A stretch of 64,000 nucleotides of DNA from Pseudobutyrivibrio sp. YE44 (GTDB taxonomy: Bacteria; Bacillota; Clostridia; Lachnospirales; Lachnospiraceae): positions 23,898-87,897 of the forward strand of contig NZ_FMXT01000010.1 in assembly GCF_900104335.1 (NCBI RefSeq), read 5' to 3'. The notes beneath the pieces are model-generated. The model saw only the letters and a program-made list of their open reading frames with translations. It searched no databases and was not told the DNA's origin. The position numbers were made by a program, and so were the translations under genes. Below are positions 16,178 to 24,771 of the stretch, piece after piece (positions within the stretch are counted from its first letter, which is position 1; the number at the start of each line of letters is the position of its first letter).

Positions 16178-17191
16178 TTAGATACTTTTATCTGGAAGTT
16201 TTAACAAAGCATCAATAACCGGACAAATCATTTGTACTGATTCTACCTTGTTAATAGCACAGAGCTTTCGTCCTGCATCCTTACTTGATGCTCCACAGTG
16301 GAATGCCTGCTCTGTTGGCAATCCATAATCGAGAACAATAAGTCTATCATGACAATCCGGATTTGGTTTAATCCGAAGCGGTGGGTACTGGTTTATAAAA
16401 TCATTAACCACAGATGTCGTAAGAAATCCTCTCTTGCCATGCCCATTCTCCGTAAAAAGGATTACTTCCACGCCTGGATTCTTCTGTGATAATAACTGCA
16501 ATGATTTTGTATTCATATAATCGTCAACAACATAAATTGATTTTGCTGCCTGCTGATAGATATCTATGTAAGCCACATCAGCTTCAAACTTCTGACCTTT
16601 ATAGATTATAAAATTCTTAAAATCCTTATCCGAAACAAAATTTTCATTCAGGGTATCAATACTCTTCTGAATATCTTCAATTGCCTTATCCGTTTTCTTC
16701 TGATGATCAATTGCTCCTGCCATTTGCACAGATAACTCTGAAACCTTAGCAGTAACCATGCTCATTTCGGACTGAGTTACAAACTGCTGATTCTGACGGA
16801 TATAATGACGCATTTCCTTAAAAGCTCGCATAATAAAAATGCTTTGTTGCTCAGCTAACTCACCTCTAAGAACTGTCGCTAACATATAGATTCCTTGCTC
16901 TGTAAAAACATAAGGCATTTTTCTTCTACCACCATCCTGCCCTTCAAATAATGAATCATTCCGTGAAGTCGCATTTTGCGACTTCACCAAATCAACTTCC
17001 TCTCTTGTCAATTGAAACATAAAATCTTCCGGAAATCTGTTTATATTTCGTTTAACCTGCTCATTTAATCTTTTGACTTCATATCCATAAATATCAGCTA
17101 AATCACTGTCGAGCATCACCTGTTGCCCGCGTATCGTATATACACAGTTTCTAATAGACTCAACTGTGAGTAAGTCTGTTGTATTTTTCAT
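16178..17191 (-). CDS. ORF6N-domain protein with C-terminal PLD-like region
   Basis: The N-terminal part (residues about 5-120) is an ORF6N DNA-binding domain of phage and mobile-element antirepressor type, with RGQQVMLDSDLADIYGYE, RFPEDFMFQLT and MPYVFTEQG. After a helical linker, the C-terminal about 130 residues contain IYVVDDYMN, VEVILFTEN and CHDRLIVLD. These resemble a phospholipase-D-like fold, with HDR rather than a full HKD motif, so catalysis is doubtful. The frame opens at 17212, but AAAGGA is well placed for the ATG at 17191, giving 337 residues. It precedes the recombinase by 5 bp. Regulation of the element, perhaps autoregulation through palindromes at 17223 and 16963, is inferred. 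Confidence 0.8.
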   Translation of the reverse strand: MKNTTDLLTVESIRNCVYTIRGQQVMLDSDLADIYGYEVKRLNEQVKRNINRFPEDFMFQLTREEVDLVKSQNATSRNDSLFEGQDGGRRKMPYVFTEQGIYMLATVLRGELAEQQSIFIMRAFKEMRHYIRQNQQFVTQSEMSMVTAKVSELSVQMAGAIDHQKKTDKAIEDIQKSIDTLNENFVSDKDFKNFIIYKGQKFEADVAYIDIYQQAAKSIYVVDDYMNTKSLQLLSQKNPGVEVILFTENGHGKRGFLTTSVVNDFINQYPPLRIKPNPDCHDRLIVLDYGLPTEQAFHCGASSKDAGRKLCAINKVESVQMICPVIDALLKLPDKSI

Positions 17192-17222
17192 AAACACTAT
17201 ATTCCTTTGCATTTTCTTTTTT

Positions 17223-17245
17223 TGAAGTCACAAATTGTGACTTCA
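17223..17245. promoter_or_regulatory. 23-bp palindrome upstream of the ORF6N gene
   Basis: Eleven-base arms (TGAAGTCACAA and TTGTGACTTCA) around a single A form a perfect inverted repeat just upstream of the ORF6N start. A close relative lies inside the gene at 16963-16987. A GGTCGA/TCGACC inverted repeat at 17279-17295 follows. Operator function is inferred. Confidence 0.45.
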
Positions 17246-17334
17246 TGTATTCTATATTCAAACAAAGATGTTTTTTGTGGTCGAAAAAATCGACCGCAAA
17301 CCACTGGTCCAAATTTTTAATCGAATAATTTTAA

Positions 17335-17697
17335 CTACATATCCTCAAGACTCTCTATCTTCTTCAAGGCTTCCATATAAGCCATAAGACGCTTCTGCTG
17401 TTCTTCCTTAAGATTATGATAATCTTCAATCATCTGAACATCGCCTGGAGTGAATTTACTTTCAGGACTTGCTGCAGCAATTTCCTCTTCATCCTCAATT
17501 CCTTTACCGGTAAGAAGTTGCTCCGGGGTAATTTGCAAAACATTACAGATGTCCATTATCTTATCTACAGTAGGATTGGTCTTTCTCTTTTTCCATTCGC
17601 TTATGGTACTGGTCGAAATACCTACCTGCTTTGCAAACTCCGCCTGAGTCATATTGCGTTCTTTCAAAACCTTTATAATTCTTTCGCTGATAATCAT
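17335..17697 (-). CDS. XRE-family transcriptional regulator
   Basis: Small Cro/CI-type repressor. The HTH spans residues about 3-60 (RNMTQAEFAKQVGISTSTIS, then WKKRKTNP), followed by an acidic linker and a short helical C-terminus rich in Glu and Lys, 120 residues from this start. The frame opens 7 codons earlier at 17718, but a GAGG eight bases before the ATG at 17697 and the usual N-terminus of the family favour 17697. It faces the plus-strand XRE gene about 1 kb away and is likely part of the control circuit of the mobile block. Confidence 0.85.
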   Translation of the reverse strand: MIISERIIKVLKERNMTQAEFAKQVGISTSTISEWKKRKTNPTVDKIMDICNVLQITPEQLLTGKGIEDEEEIAAASPESKFTPGDVQMIEDYHNLKEEQQKRLMAYMEALKKIESLEDM

Positions 17698-17782
17698 GAG
17701 TGATGCCTCGCTTGCCATTCACTTATATAACATTCATATTAGTGAATTTATTTTACCACACCTCATGATATCCTTCAATGTT

Positions 17783-17977
17783 CTACTTCGTTTTCTTATT
17801 ACGGAACTTCATATACGCCTTATAAGATTCATATATATATCTTTTTTGAAGATAGACATCAGGATCCGGTAATGAATCAAAATCAATTTCATCAGCGTAT
17901 TTTGCTATTATATTTCCGATAAAGTTTGCAAGAGAACTCCATTCATCTTTGTCTTTTACTATCACTTTATTCTTCAC
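17783..17977 (-). CDS. Hypothetical 64-residue protein
   Basis: Starts at GTG with a good purine-rich site (GGAAGGGG, 6 bases upstream). It is charged and soluble, rich in Lys, Asp and aromatic residues, with no recognised domain. Its position between the oriT-like region and the XRE gene suggests an element accessory protein. It is real on the strength of its ribosome-binding site and position rather than homology. Confidence 0.5.
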   Translation of the reverse strand: MKNKVIVKDKDEWSSLANFIGNIIAKYADEIDFDSLPDPDVYLQKRYIYESYKAYMKFRNKKTK

Positions 17978-18019
17978 AGCTATCCCCTTCCTTAAATGAG
18001 ATTTTTGGGCCTTTCACAA

Positions 18020-18130
18020 ATTGGCAAGCAGTGCATCGGTGTACACCTGATGCGATTTTGCTTGTTGGGGAGTGTGCCCCAATCCCCCTGATTGCCGATT
18101 TTCATCGACAAGCTACGCCTGCAAAGCGGG
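18020..18130. other. oriT-like hairpin region
   Basis: Noncoding, more GC-rich than its flanks, next to the MobC-like gene. It holds a nested inverted repeat: CAAGCA/TGCTTG (outer, 18025-18064) enclosing GCATC/GATGC and the perfect core GGTGTACACC (18038-18047). A TTGGGG/CCCCAA hairpin (18065-18082) follows, then a GC-rich stretch containing CTACGCCTGC. The layout resembles transfer origins beside mobC-mobA genes; no nick site can be assigned from sequence alone. Confidence 0.5.
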
Positions 18131-18142
18131 CTAAAAGCGAAG

Positions 18143-18493
18143 TCAGTAAATGTCCAAATATTTGTTGAAAGTCTTTTCCACCTTTTTCAAAACTCGTTCA
18201 TGATTCTCCTTCATATCAGAAATTGTTTTGCTATCTACAGTGCCACATGAATTGGCAACTTTTGCAATCTGGTTGATATTGTTGCTGTCAATTTTCAGAA
18301 GTTTGATGATTTCTAATAACTCACTGAAATCAATGTGAATGTAATATCCATCGATTGCCATCTTCCTAATGTAGGCGCTCATGTTTTTGATTCCTACCTG
18401 CTCCATCCTGTCGTGAATCATTTGTAATTCATTTTCGGGAATCTTGATATGAATCTGTTTGTTACATGGAACGTATCCCTGATTTAACAACAT
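18143..18493 (-). CDS. MobC-like relaxosome accessory protein
   Basis: 116 residues of the MobC family. An N-terminal ribbon-helix-helix-like segment (IKIPENELQMIHDRMEQVG, then SAYIRKMAIDG) is followed by the family's NNINQIAKVAN motif around residue 75. Such proteins bind oriT and help a relaxase nick it. The relaxase gene that normally follows is absent: the next about 165 bp are the oriT-like region and then a 64-codon gene. The element is therefore either decayed or mobilised in trans. Upstream AGGAGG lies about 8 bases before the ATG. Confidence 0.8.
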   Translation of the reverse strand: MLLNQGYVPCNKQIHIKIPENELQMIHDRMEQVGIKNMSAYIRKMAIDGYYIHIDFSELLEIIKLLKIDSNNINQIAKVANSCGTVDSKTISDMKENHERVLKKVEKTFNKYLDIY

Positions 18494-18699
18494 TTGCTTT
18501 TCACCTCCTCTCGTTATCGTTGTTCATGGACTAATTATCCAAGATTTAGAAGCCCAACTCCGTATATCCAAGAGGTAGGAAATAGCTGCTCTACTCAAAA
18601 TTTTCCACGATATTGGAATTCATCATTTATAGCAAACTTACATTCTGTTATGATTTACATATACAAGGACTTTAGGAAAAGCACTGGGGGAATAAAGCA

Positions 18700-19512
18700 T
18701 TGAAGTGTAAATTATCAATTCAGGAAAAACTAAAAGATTTGAGAATAGAAAAAGGTCTGTCTCTGCAAGAATTGTCAGAGCAGACCGGAATATCAAGAGC
18801 ATCACTTGGAAATTATGAAACGGATGATTACAAAGAAATCTCTCACAAGGCCATCATCACGCTTGCAGATTTTTATGGAGTAACATCAGACTATCTTCTT
18901 GGACTTACTGAAAACAGAGAACAGCATCAGTTCCCTGTAGACGAACTTGGATTGGATGATGAAACTGTAGATTTACTAAAAAGCGGAAAGCTTAATGTCA
19001 GATTGATTTGTGAAATGATTAAGCATCCAGATTTTAAAAATTTTCTTTCAGACATGGAAATCTATGTTGATAATCTTGCAGGAATGCAATTTCGAAACAT
19101 CAACAAAATGATTGAACAGACAAGAGTTCGGCTTCAAAATAAAGGCATTTCCGATGAAGACCATTACATGAAAACTTTAGAAGCTGCAACTATATCTGAA
19201 GACAACTACTTTAACAATCTCCTTGGAAATGACGTAGTAAAAATTGCAAAAGATATAAGAGATGCCCATGGCAAAGACGCAGAAACCGGTGAAGCTACTA
19301 CGCCTGTTGACGATATACTTGACTCATTTGAGGAATTAAAAACTGCAGACAATGCCACTCAGGCTCAAATGGTTATGTACAGCAAACTTTTCAAAATCAA
19401 TTTTACCAAAATGGATCCATACGAGTTTAAGACCTTTACCGACATTTTGCAGCGCTACTCTGATCTCTGCAAACCAGTTAAAGGAAGTGGACGTGGCAAG
19501 AAGAAAAAATAA
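18700..19512 (+). CDS. XRE-family transcriptional regulator with long C-terminal domain
   Basis: A 270-residue protein whose first 70 residues are a clear XRE HTH (KGLSLQELSEQTGISRASLG and ISHKAIITLADFYGV, then the DYLLGLT ending typical of Cro/CI). The remainder is helical with no recognised domain and ends in a basic GRGKKKK tail. It starts at TTG after GGGGG; no better ATG is nearby. It is divergent from the MobC-like gene, with 206 bp between them in which I see no other gene. It probably is the main regulator of the element. It ends 2 bp before the stop of convergent phoR. Confidence 0.82.
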   Translation: MKCKLSIQEKLKDLRIEKGLSLQELSEQTGISRASLGNYETDDYKEISHKAIITLADFYGVTSDYLLGLTENREQHQFPVDELGLDDETVDLLKSGKLNVRLICEMIKHPDFKNFLSDMEIYVDNLAGMQFRNINKMIEQTRVRLQNKGISDEDHYMKTLEAATISEDNYFNNLLGNDVVKIAKDIRDAHGKDAETGEATTPVDDILDSFEELKTADNATQAQMVMYSKLFKINFTKMDPYEFKTFTDILQRYSDLCKPVKGSGRGKKKK

Positions 19513-19514
19513 TC

Positions 19515-20840
19515 CTAAAACAACACAGATATAGTCGTTCCTACTCCAGGTGCACTATCTAACTCAATTTTGGCATCATGAATCTCAACTATGTGTTTTA
19601 CAATCGCAAGACCAAGCCCTGTTCCACCTGTAGCTTTTGATCTGCTTTTATCAACACGATAAAATCGTTCAAAAATTCGCTGCTGCTCTGAAGCAGGTAT
19701 TCCTATTCCATTGTCCTTAACTGTAAGCGCAACCTGACCATCAATTGTTCCCACAGAAATCTTCACCTTGCCATTGGGATTATTGTATCTGATTGCATTC
19801 TGCCCCAGATTTTCAACCAACTCTTTGAGCATATCTTTGTTTCCGCAAACAATACTCGTTTTCCCCTCAAGCTCTATTGTCACGTTTCTTTGTTTCGCAT
19901 TAACTGATAAGACTTCCATACATTCTGAGACAGTCTCATATAAGTCAACCTCGGTAAAATGTAACTCAGAATCTTTTCTATCCAAATCCGAGAGTCTCAA
20001 AATATCATTTATCAATGCAAGTAATCTGTCGGCATTCTTTCTGATTTCCTGATAAAAATGCTTCTGCTTCTCAGCGCCTACCATTCCTCCCTCTAACAAT
20101 TCAGCATAACCAGAAATAGCGGTCAACGGTGTCTTCAGCTCGTGTGAAACATTAGCCGTAAAATCCTGCCTGGCTTTTGCAGCAGATAAAATATCTGTAT
20201 GCTGGGTGCGAAGCATTTCTGCCAAAGGATCCAATTCCCTGTACGGTGATTCATAATCAGCATTCTCCAAATTTTCCGCCATCATCTCTATTGGTTTTAA
20301 AAACTGTTTTGTAAGCAGATGAGAAATCGCTATGCAAATTGAAATGATAAGGAGAATAATTAATAAAATAATTGGTATCGCTGATATGAATACCGCCCAA
20401 ATGCTCTGTGCATTGGTAGCAACACGAAGAACCGTTCCATTATCTAAACGCAACGCATAATAGAAAGTATCCTCATTCATAGTGTCAGATCTTCTAACTG
20501 CTTCCCCTTCACCCCGTTCAAAAGCCGCCTGTATCTCTGGTCTATCAAAATGATTTTGCAATAGCTCCGCTGAGGCATCATTGTCATATAAAACAGTTCC
20601 ATCTTTATCAATCCAAGTTACACGCAGCTCATCTAAATCAGTAGATAAATCTATCTGATCTACATCAATATCTACTGATTCAAAATAATGGGTATCCTTT
20701 AGAAGTTTCGCACTGACAGATAGATCTGATCGCACCTGACCCTCAAAGAGATTGTAATATATAATTGTAATTCCAATAACTGTTGCGATGATTGCTAATA
20801 TCGCAATTCCAACCAGTCTTATATTTATTCTTATTTTCAT
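19515..20840 (-). CDS. phoR: Phosphate sensor histidine kinase PhoR
   Basis: Membrane-bound sensor kinase, 441 residues. A TM segment at about 10-30, an extracytoplasmic region to about 145, and a second TM segment (about 150-172) are followed by HAMP-like and PAS-free linkers. The HisKA box FTANVSHELKTPLTA has the phospho-accepting His. The HATPase domain has N-box NLGQNAIRYNN, DNGIGIP and GGTGLGLAI. It overlaps phoB by 4 bp, so it is translationally coupled. Its place at the end of the phosphate gene run supports the PhoR assignment. Confidence 0.92.
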   Translation of the reverse strand: MKIRINIRLVGIAILAIIATVIGITIIYYNLFEGQVRSDLSVSAKLLKDTHYFESVDIDVDQIDLSTDLDELRVTWIDKDGTVLYDNDASAELLQNHFDRPEIQAAFERGEGEAVRRSDTMNEDTFYYALRLDNGTVLRVATNAQSIWAVFISAIPIILLIILLIISICIAISHLLTKQFLKPIEMMAENLENADYESPYRELDPLAEMLRTQHTDILSAAKARQDFTANVSHELKTPLTAISGYAELLEGGMVGAEKQKHFYQEIRKNADRLLALINDILRLSDLDRKDSELHFTEVDLYETVSECMEVLSVNAKQRNVTIELEGKTSIVCGNKDMLKELVENLGQNAIRYNNPNGKVKISVGTIDGQVALTVKDNGIGIPASEQQRIFERFYRVDKSRSKATGGTGLGLAIVKHIVEIHDAKIELDSAPGVGTTISVLF

Positions 20841-21505
20841 TCGATTACATATCCTACATTTCTCACGGTCTTGATTCTACTCCCATAATCCCCTAATTTT
20901 TGGCGAAGAGTTTTTACATGCATGTCTATAGTTCTTGATTCCCCCTCGTAATCAGCTCCCCATACCTGCTCCATGATAGTGTCACGGTTCAGTACGATTC
21001 CTTTGTTTAATACAAGAAAAGACAAAAACTCATACTCCTTATAGGTTAGCTCAACATGATTTTCACTGATAGTAACCTCATGCTTTTCATTATTTATAAC
21101 TAGTTCGTCCAGCCTAAGTTCTTTTATATCCTCAGCCTGAGTTCTACGAAGCAGGGCTTTCACCCTTGAGATTAGTTCCATAACCGAAAATGGCTTCTTG
21201 ATATAATCATCAGCACCATCCTCAATTCCTCTAACTAAATCAAGCTCTGTTGTTTTAGCTGTAACCATAATCACAGGAAGCATCTTTGTCTCAGGATTTT
21301 TTCTAAGCTTCTTTACTATTTCATTGCCACTCTCATCCGGAAGCATAATATCCACTAAGCATAAATCCGGAATCACATCATTCATCTTGTCATAAAAATC
21401 TTTTGCACATGAAAATCCTAATACCTTATGCCCCGCATTTATGAGGGCCAGCTCTTCGATTTCCCTTATGCTGTCATCATCTTCAATTATATAAATAAGC
21501 GCCAT
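20837..21505 (-). CDS. phoB: Phosphate response regulator PhoB (OmpR/PhoB type)
   Basis: 222 residues: receiver domain with phospho-acceptor Asp in LVDIMLPDESG (about residue 53), a switch region VMVTAK and KKPFS, then an OmpR-type winged-helix DNA-binding domain (about 125-222, with RTIDMHVKTLRQKL). It is predicted to bind the 11-bp-phased TTTTAC repeats found before three operons in this window. It follows the Na/Pi cotransporter gene by 9 bp. Confidence 0.92.
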   Translation of the reverse strand: MALIYIIEDDDSIREIEELALINAGHKVLGFSCAKDFYDKMNDVIPDLCLVDIMLPDESGNEIVKKLRKNPETKMLPVIMVTAKTTELDLVRGIEDGADDYIKKPFSVMELISRVKALLRRTQAEDIKELRLDELVINNEKHEVTISENHVELTYKEYEFLSFLVLNKGIVLNRDTIMEQVWGADYEGESRTIDMHVKTLRQKLGDYGSRIKTVRNVGYVIE

Positions 21506-21514
21506 TCTTCTCTC

Positions 21515-23311
21515 CTATTGTGCGTCCTTAGACTGTTCTATCTCTTTCTTACTGATGGGGTACTGCTTAATCAGTTCTTCATACTCCTTGTTGAAGCTCT
21601 TTCTGCCTTCACTAGATAAGCTTTCAAAATACTCATGCGTATTATAATCATCGTCTAAAATAGTTATCATTTCAACAGCTATATTTGAACAATGATCAGA
21701 TACTCGCTCCAGACCGGTTAATACATCATCCAAAATAAATCCCATCTCAATAGTAGACTTTCCCTTCTTCAATCTCTTAATATGATTCTCCTTAATGGTC
21801 TTGCATAGTGTATCAATAACTTCTTCAAGAGGTTCAACATGAGTAGCTTGCTCTACATCATTTCTACAAAAGCTATCAACTGTTAGTGCACATATATCAT
21901 TAACGGCTCCACAAAGAGCTTTCATTTCTCTGAGCTGCCCCTTCTTGAACTCTAAGCCCTTATCTTTTATTTCTTCTGCTGATTTAACAATCTCTAAGGC
22001 ATGATCTGAAATCCTTTCAAGATCACTGATACTATGCAAAATAATGGACATACTTTGGCTATCTGATTTTGAAATATTCTTACTTGATACTTTAACCAAA
22101 TATGAGCCAATTGCATCCTCGTACTTATCGACTACAGCTTCAAGTCTTTTAACTTCCTTAACCTTTTGCTTATCATATTCTAATAGGGCTTCCAATGATA
22201 AGGTGATAGATTTCTGGCAATACTCTGCCATTTCTCTTACTTTTCCACGGCATAATTCCATTGCAAATGCCGGCCTGTCCAAGAATCTCTCGTCAATAAT
22301 GATAGAATCCTTTTTAGCCTCCGGCTCTTTTGCTCCATCTGGTATGGTTATTTCAGCCAGCTTTACAAGCTTATCCGCAAATGGGAAAAGAAGTATTGTC
22401 GCACCAATATTAAATAAACTATGAATCACAGCTATCCCGGCTGCATTAGCAGCCTTATCTAAAAAAACAAAATCTATAACTGTATTCAAAGAATAGAATA
22501 CAACCATAAAAATAATTGTTCCTATAAGATTAAAATATAAATGAATCATCGCTGAGCGACGTGCGTTTCTGTTTGCCCCAACAGATGAAATAATTGAGGT
22601 TACACAGGTTCCGATATTCTGCCCCATAATGATCGGAAGCGCTACTGCATAATGTACAGCTCCGGTAGAACAAAGTGCCTGCAAAATACCAACAGATGCA
22701 GATGAACTTTGAATTACTGCCGTTAGAATTGCACCAACAGCCATTCCAAGTATAGGATTCCTAAAAGCTGTCATCATTCTTGTAAAAGAAGTATTGTCTG
22801 CTAGCCCAGACACAGCTCCACTCATTGTTTCCATTCCAAACATGAGAATCGCAAATCCAAGTAAGATTCCACCAACATCCTTTTTCTTAGATTCTTCTTT
22901 GTTTGACATAACTAAAATAATACCTATTGCCGCTAATATAGGCGAAAATGATGAAGGCTTTAGCATCTTAAGCCAAATGGTACTTCCCTCGATTCCTGTA
23001 AGTGAAAGCATCCAGGATGTAATAGTTGTACCCACATTTGCCCCCATAATAATACCTACAGCCTGATTTAGCTTCATAATGCCTGAATTTACAAATCCAA
23101 CTACCATGACAGTAGTTGCAGATGATGATTGAATAACTGCCGTAACTCCTGCGCCAAGCAACACCGCAAATATCCTCTTTGAAGTAAGCTTCTCAAGAAT
23201 TATTTCCAACTTTCCGCCTGCCATCTTTGACAGTTCATTCCCCATCATACTCATTCCATATAGAAACAGGGATAGCCCACCTATCATATTTAGAACATTA
23301 AAAATATCCAT
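21515..23311 (-). CDS. Na+/phosphate cotransporter with C-terminal PhoU domain
   Basis: 598-residue NptA/YjbB-type membrane transporter. Two inverted Na/Pi repeats each carry the QSSSATT/QSSSAS signature (about residues 61-68 and 200-206), in about nine membrane segments to residue 315. A cytoplasmic PhoU-like helical domain (about 345-560) follows. The fused PhoU part suggests coupling to phosphate signalling. A Pho box lies directly upstream (23366-23410), so it can be induced separately from pst while sharing its transcript with phoBR. Confidence 0.92.
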   Translation of the reverse strand: MDIFNVLNMIGGLSLFLYGMSMMGNELSKMAGGKLEIILEKLTSKRIFAVLLGAGVTAVIQSSSATTVMVVGFVNSGIMKLNQAVGIIMGANVGTTITSWMLSLTGIEGSTIWLKMLKPSSFSPILAAIGIILVMSNKEESKKKDVGGILLGFAILMFGMETMSGAVSGLADNTSFTRMMTAFRNPILGMAVGAILTAVIQSSSASVGILQALCSTGAVHYAVALPIIMGQNIGTCVTSIISSVGANRNARRSAMIHLYFNLIGTIIFMVVFYSLNTVIDFVFLDKAANAAGIAVIHSLFNIGATILLFPFADKLVKLAEITIPDGAKEPEAKKDSIIIDERFLDRPAFAMELCRGKVREMAEYCQKSITLSLEALLEYDKQKVKEVKRLEAVVDKYEDAIGSYLVKVSSKNISKSDSQSMSIILHSISDLERISDHALEIVKSAEEIKDKGLEFKKGQLREMKALCGAVNDICALTVDSFCRNDVEQATHVEPLEEVIDTLCKTIKENHIKRLKKGKSTIEMGFILDDVLTGLERVSDHCSNIAVEMITILDDDYNTHEYFESLSSEGRKSFNKEYEELIKQYPISKKEIEQSKDAQ

Positions 23312-23365
23312 ACAAATTCCTTTCTGGGTATGCTAAAAAAATACGCCAATTATTAGCATACTGAA

Positions 23366-23410
23366 TGAAAGTAAAATGTATGAATGTCCTATGTAAAATC
23401 TATGTAAAAT
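23366..23410 (-). promoter_or_regulatory. Pho box upstream of the Na/Pi cotransporter
   Basis: Three TTTTAC units on the minus strand end at 23404, 23393 and 23371, giving spacings of 11 and 22 bp. The first two are identical 11-mers (ATTTTACATAG). The same geometry occurs before pstS and the small membrane protein. Confidence 0.7.
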
Positions 23411-23428
23411 TATAAACTTTGCTTACTA

Positions 23429-24085
23429 TTACAATGCTTTATTTCCATTAACCATTAATCTAAACGTTACTCCCAATAGTTCTGAAGCTTTTCTACACAT
23501 CAGCATTCTACCGAGAAAAATATCAAAATATTCATACATGGTACAGATTTTCTCATCAATTTCGAGATTTAATGAAATTTGCTTTTTATCCTTATCAATA
23601 ATAAGATCTGTTTTGGTAACAGCATAATTCACTCTATCATGAACATCAAAGTTGGCTTTTGGTTTCTGACGCACCCTGTTTCTTCTAACATCTGTTTTGT
23701 CTGCTATAATGAGTGCAGCTGATATTACATCTGTAGCTCCACCTGTTGACTCGTCATGATGGGCGATTGCAGAAACCACTGTAAGTCTCTCCTGCCTATC
23801 CATGCCTGTTTCCTTTAATATGTCATTTGCAAGTAATGAACCATACTCTGCATGCCTACTACGATTGATAGCATTCCCAATGTCATGCATAAATGCAGCC
23901 ACCTTAACAAGTTCAATCTGTTTCTTACTGTATCCAAGAATCTCAAGAATATTGGTGGCACGCTCGGCTACCAAAGCTGCATGTACTTCTGAATGGTCTG
24001 TATACCCCAATATTCCAAGGTTTTCATTTCCCTTCGCTATTAATGCCAGTACCTCTTCATTCTCTTTAATATCTTTATACTTCAT
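23429..24085 (-). CDS. HD-domain phosphohydrolase
   Basis: 218-residue HD superfamily protein: His in HSEVHAALV (about 34), the HD pair in FMHDIGN (about 65), a HAEYGS segment, AHHDES and IADKTD giving the expected H...HD...D metal set. A C-terminal extension of about 80 residues has no named domain. The frame opens at 24091, but AAGGAG sits directly on that ATG and is correctly spaced for 24085. It overlaps the end of phoU by 11 bp and is presumably part of the pst transcript. Whether its substrate is a nucleotide or a polyphosphate-related compound is unknown. Confidence 0.82.
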   Translation of the reverse strand: MKYKDIKENEEVLALIAKGNENLGILGYTDHSEVHAALVAERATNILEILGYSKKQIELVKVAAFMHDIGNAINRSRHAEYGSLLANDILKETGMDRQERLTVVSAIAHHDESTGGATDVISAALIIADKTDVRRNRVRQKPKANFDVHDRVNYAVTKTDLIIDKDKKQISLNLEIDEKICTMYEYFDIFLGRMLMCRKASELLGVTFRLMVNGNKAL

Positions 24086-24728
24086 CTTCATTCTCCTTCT
24101 GCTTTAGTGAATAAATTACCCACTCTGCTATATTTGTTGCATGATCCCCTATTCGTTCAAAGTACTTTGCTATCATCAAAATATCGGCTGCCTCCTCACC
24201 TTCTTCAGGATTATTTAAGATAAGTTGGATAACATCCTTTTTTGCCTTTACAAACAGCTCATCAACAATATCATCATGTTCAATAACTTCCCTAGCTTTT
24301 ACAACATCCTTTTCTACATAAGCTTCAATACTATGATTGAGCATTATCATTGTCTCGCTTGCCATCTCTGAAATATGATTAAACTTATCTATTTGACTAT
24401 TCTGCCCCATAAGTATAGTCATTTCCGAAATATCTGCCGCATGATCACCTATTCGCTCCATGTCAGTAACCATTTTCATTGCTGCTGTCACTGTTCGAAG
24501 ATCTCTTGCAACTGGCTGCTGTTGTATCAAAAGATTAAAGCATATACTTTCGATTACTTTCTGGAGATGATCAATTTCTGCGTCACCATCCATAATCAGC
24601 TTTGCCTGATCAATATCTCGGGCTACCAACGCTTCTATAGCCTTCTGAATCGAGGATATTATATTGTTTCCCATCTCAATCATCTTATGATTAAGTTCTA
24701 AAAGCTGTTCATCAAATTTACTTCTCAT
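24075..24728 (-). CDS. phoU: Phosphate signalling protein PhoU
   Basis: 217 residues, two repeats of the PhoU helical bundle, each with the metal-binding E-R-I-G-D-H-A motif (MERIGDHAADI near residue 88 and FERIGDHATNIAEW near 190). It couples Pst transporter activity to PhoR and limits uptake. The reading frame is open into pstB, but GAAGGG before the ATG at 24728 and the family's usual length fix the start. It is 43 bp downstream of pstB. Confidence 0.94.
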   Translation of the reverse strand: MRSKFDEQLLELNHKMIEMGNNIISSIQKAIEALVARDIDQAKLIMDGDAEIDHLQKVIESICFNLLIQQQPVARDLRTVTAAMKMVTDMERIGDHAADISEMTILMGQNSQIDKFNHISEMASETMIMLNHSIEAYVEKDVVKAREVIEHDDIVDELFVKAKKDVIQLILNNPEEGEEAADILMIAKYFERIGDHATNIAEWVIYSLKQKENEDEV

Positions 24729-24771
24729 TCGAATATTCCCTTCTATAATTCTTACTAATTCACTAAGCATA

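Larger units (their letters stand above)
14480..19513. mobile_element. Probable integrated mobilisable element or remnant
   Basis: A block holding a large serine recombinase at one end, an ORF6N-type protein, two XRE regulators, a MobC-like accessory protein and an oriT-like hairpin region, with no relaxase. The left edge is placed at the recombinase stop, 11 bp before the Fur-like start codon. The right edge is uncertain; the XRE gene ending at 19512 abuts the phoR stop. I found no direct-repeat att sites by eye. Confidence 0.5.

Noticed and set aside
18494..18703. A 69-codon plus-strand open frame upstream of the XRE gene
   Set aside because: Starts inside the MobC ribosome-binding region, unlikely composition, no start signal; treated as promoter DNA.
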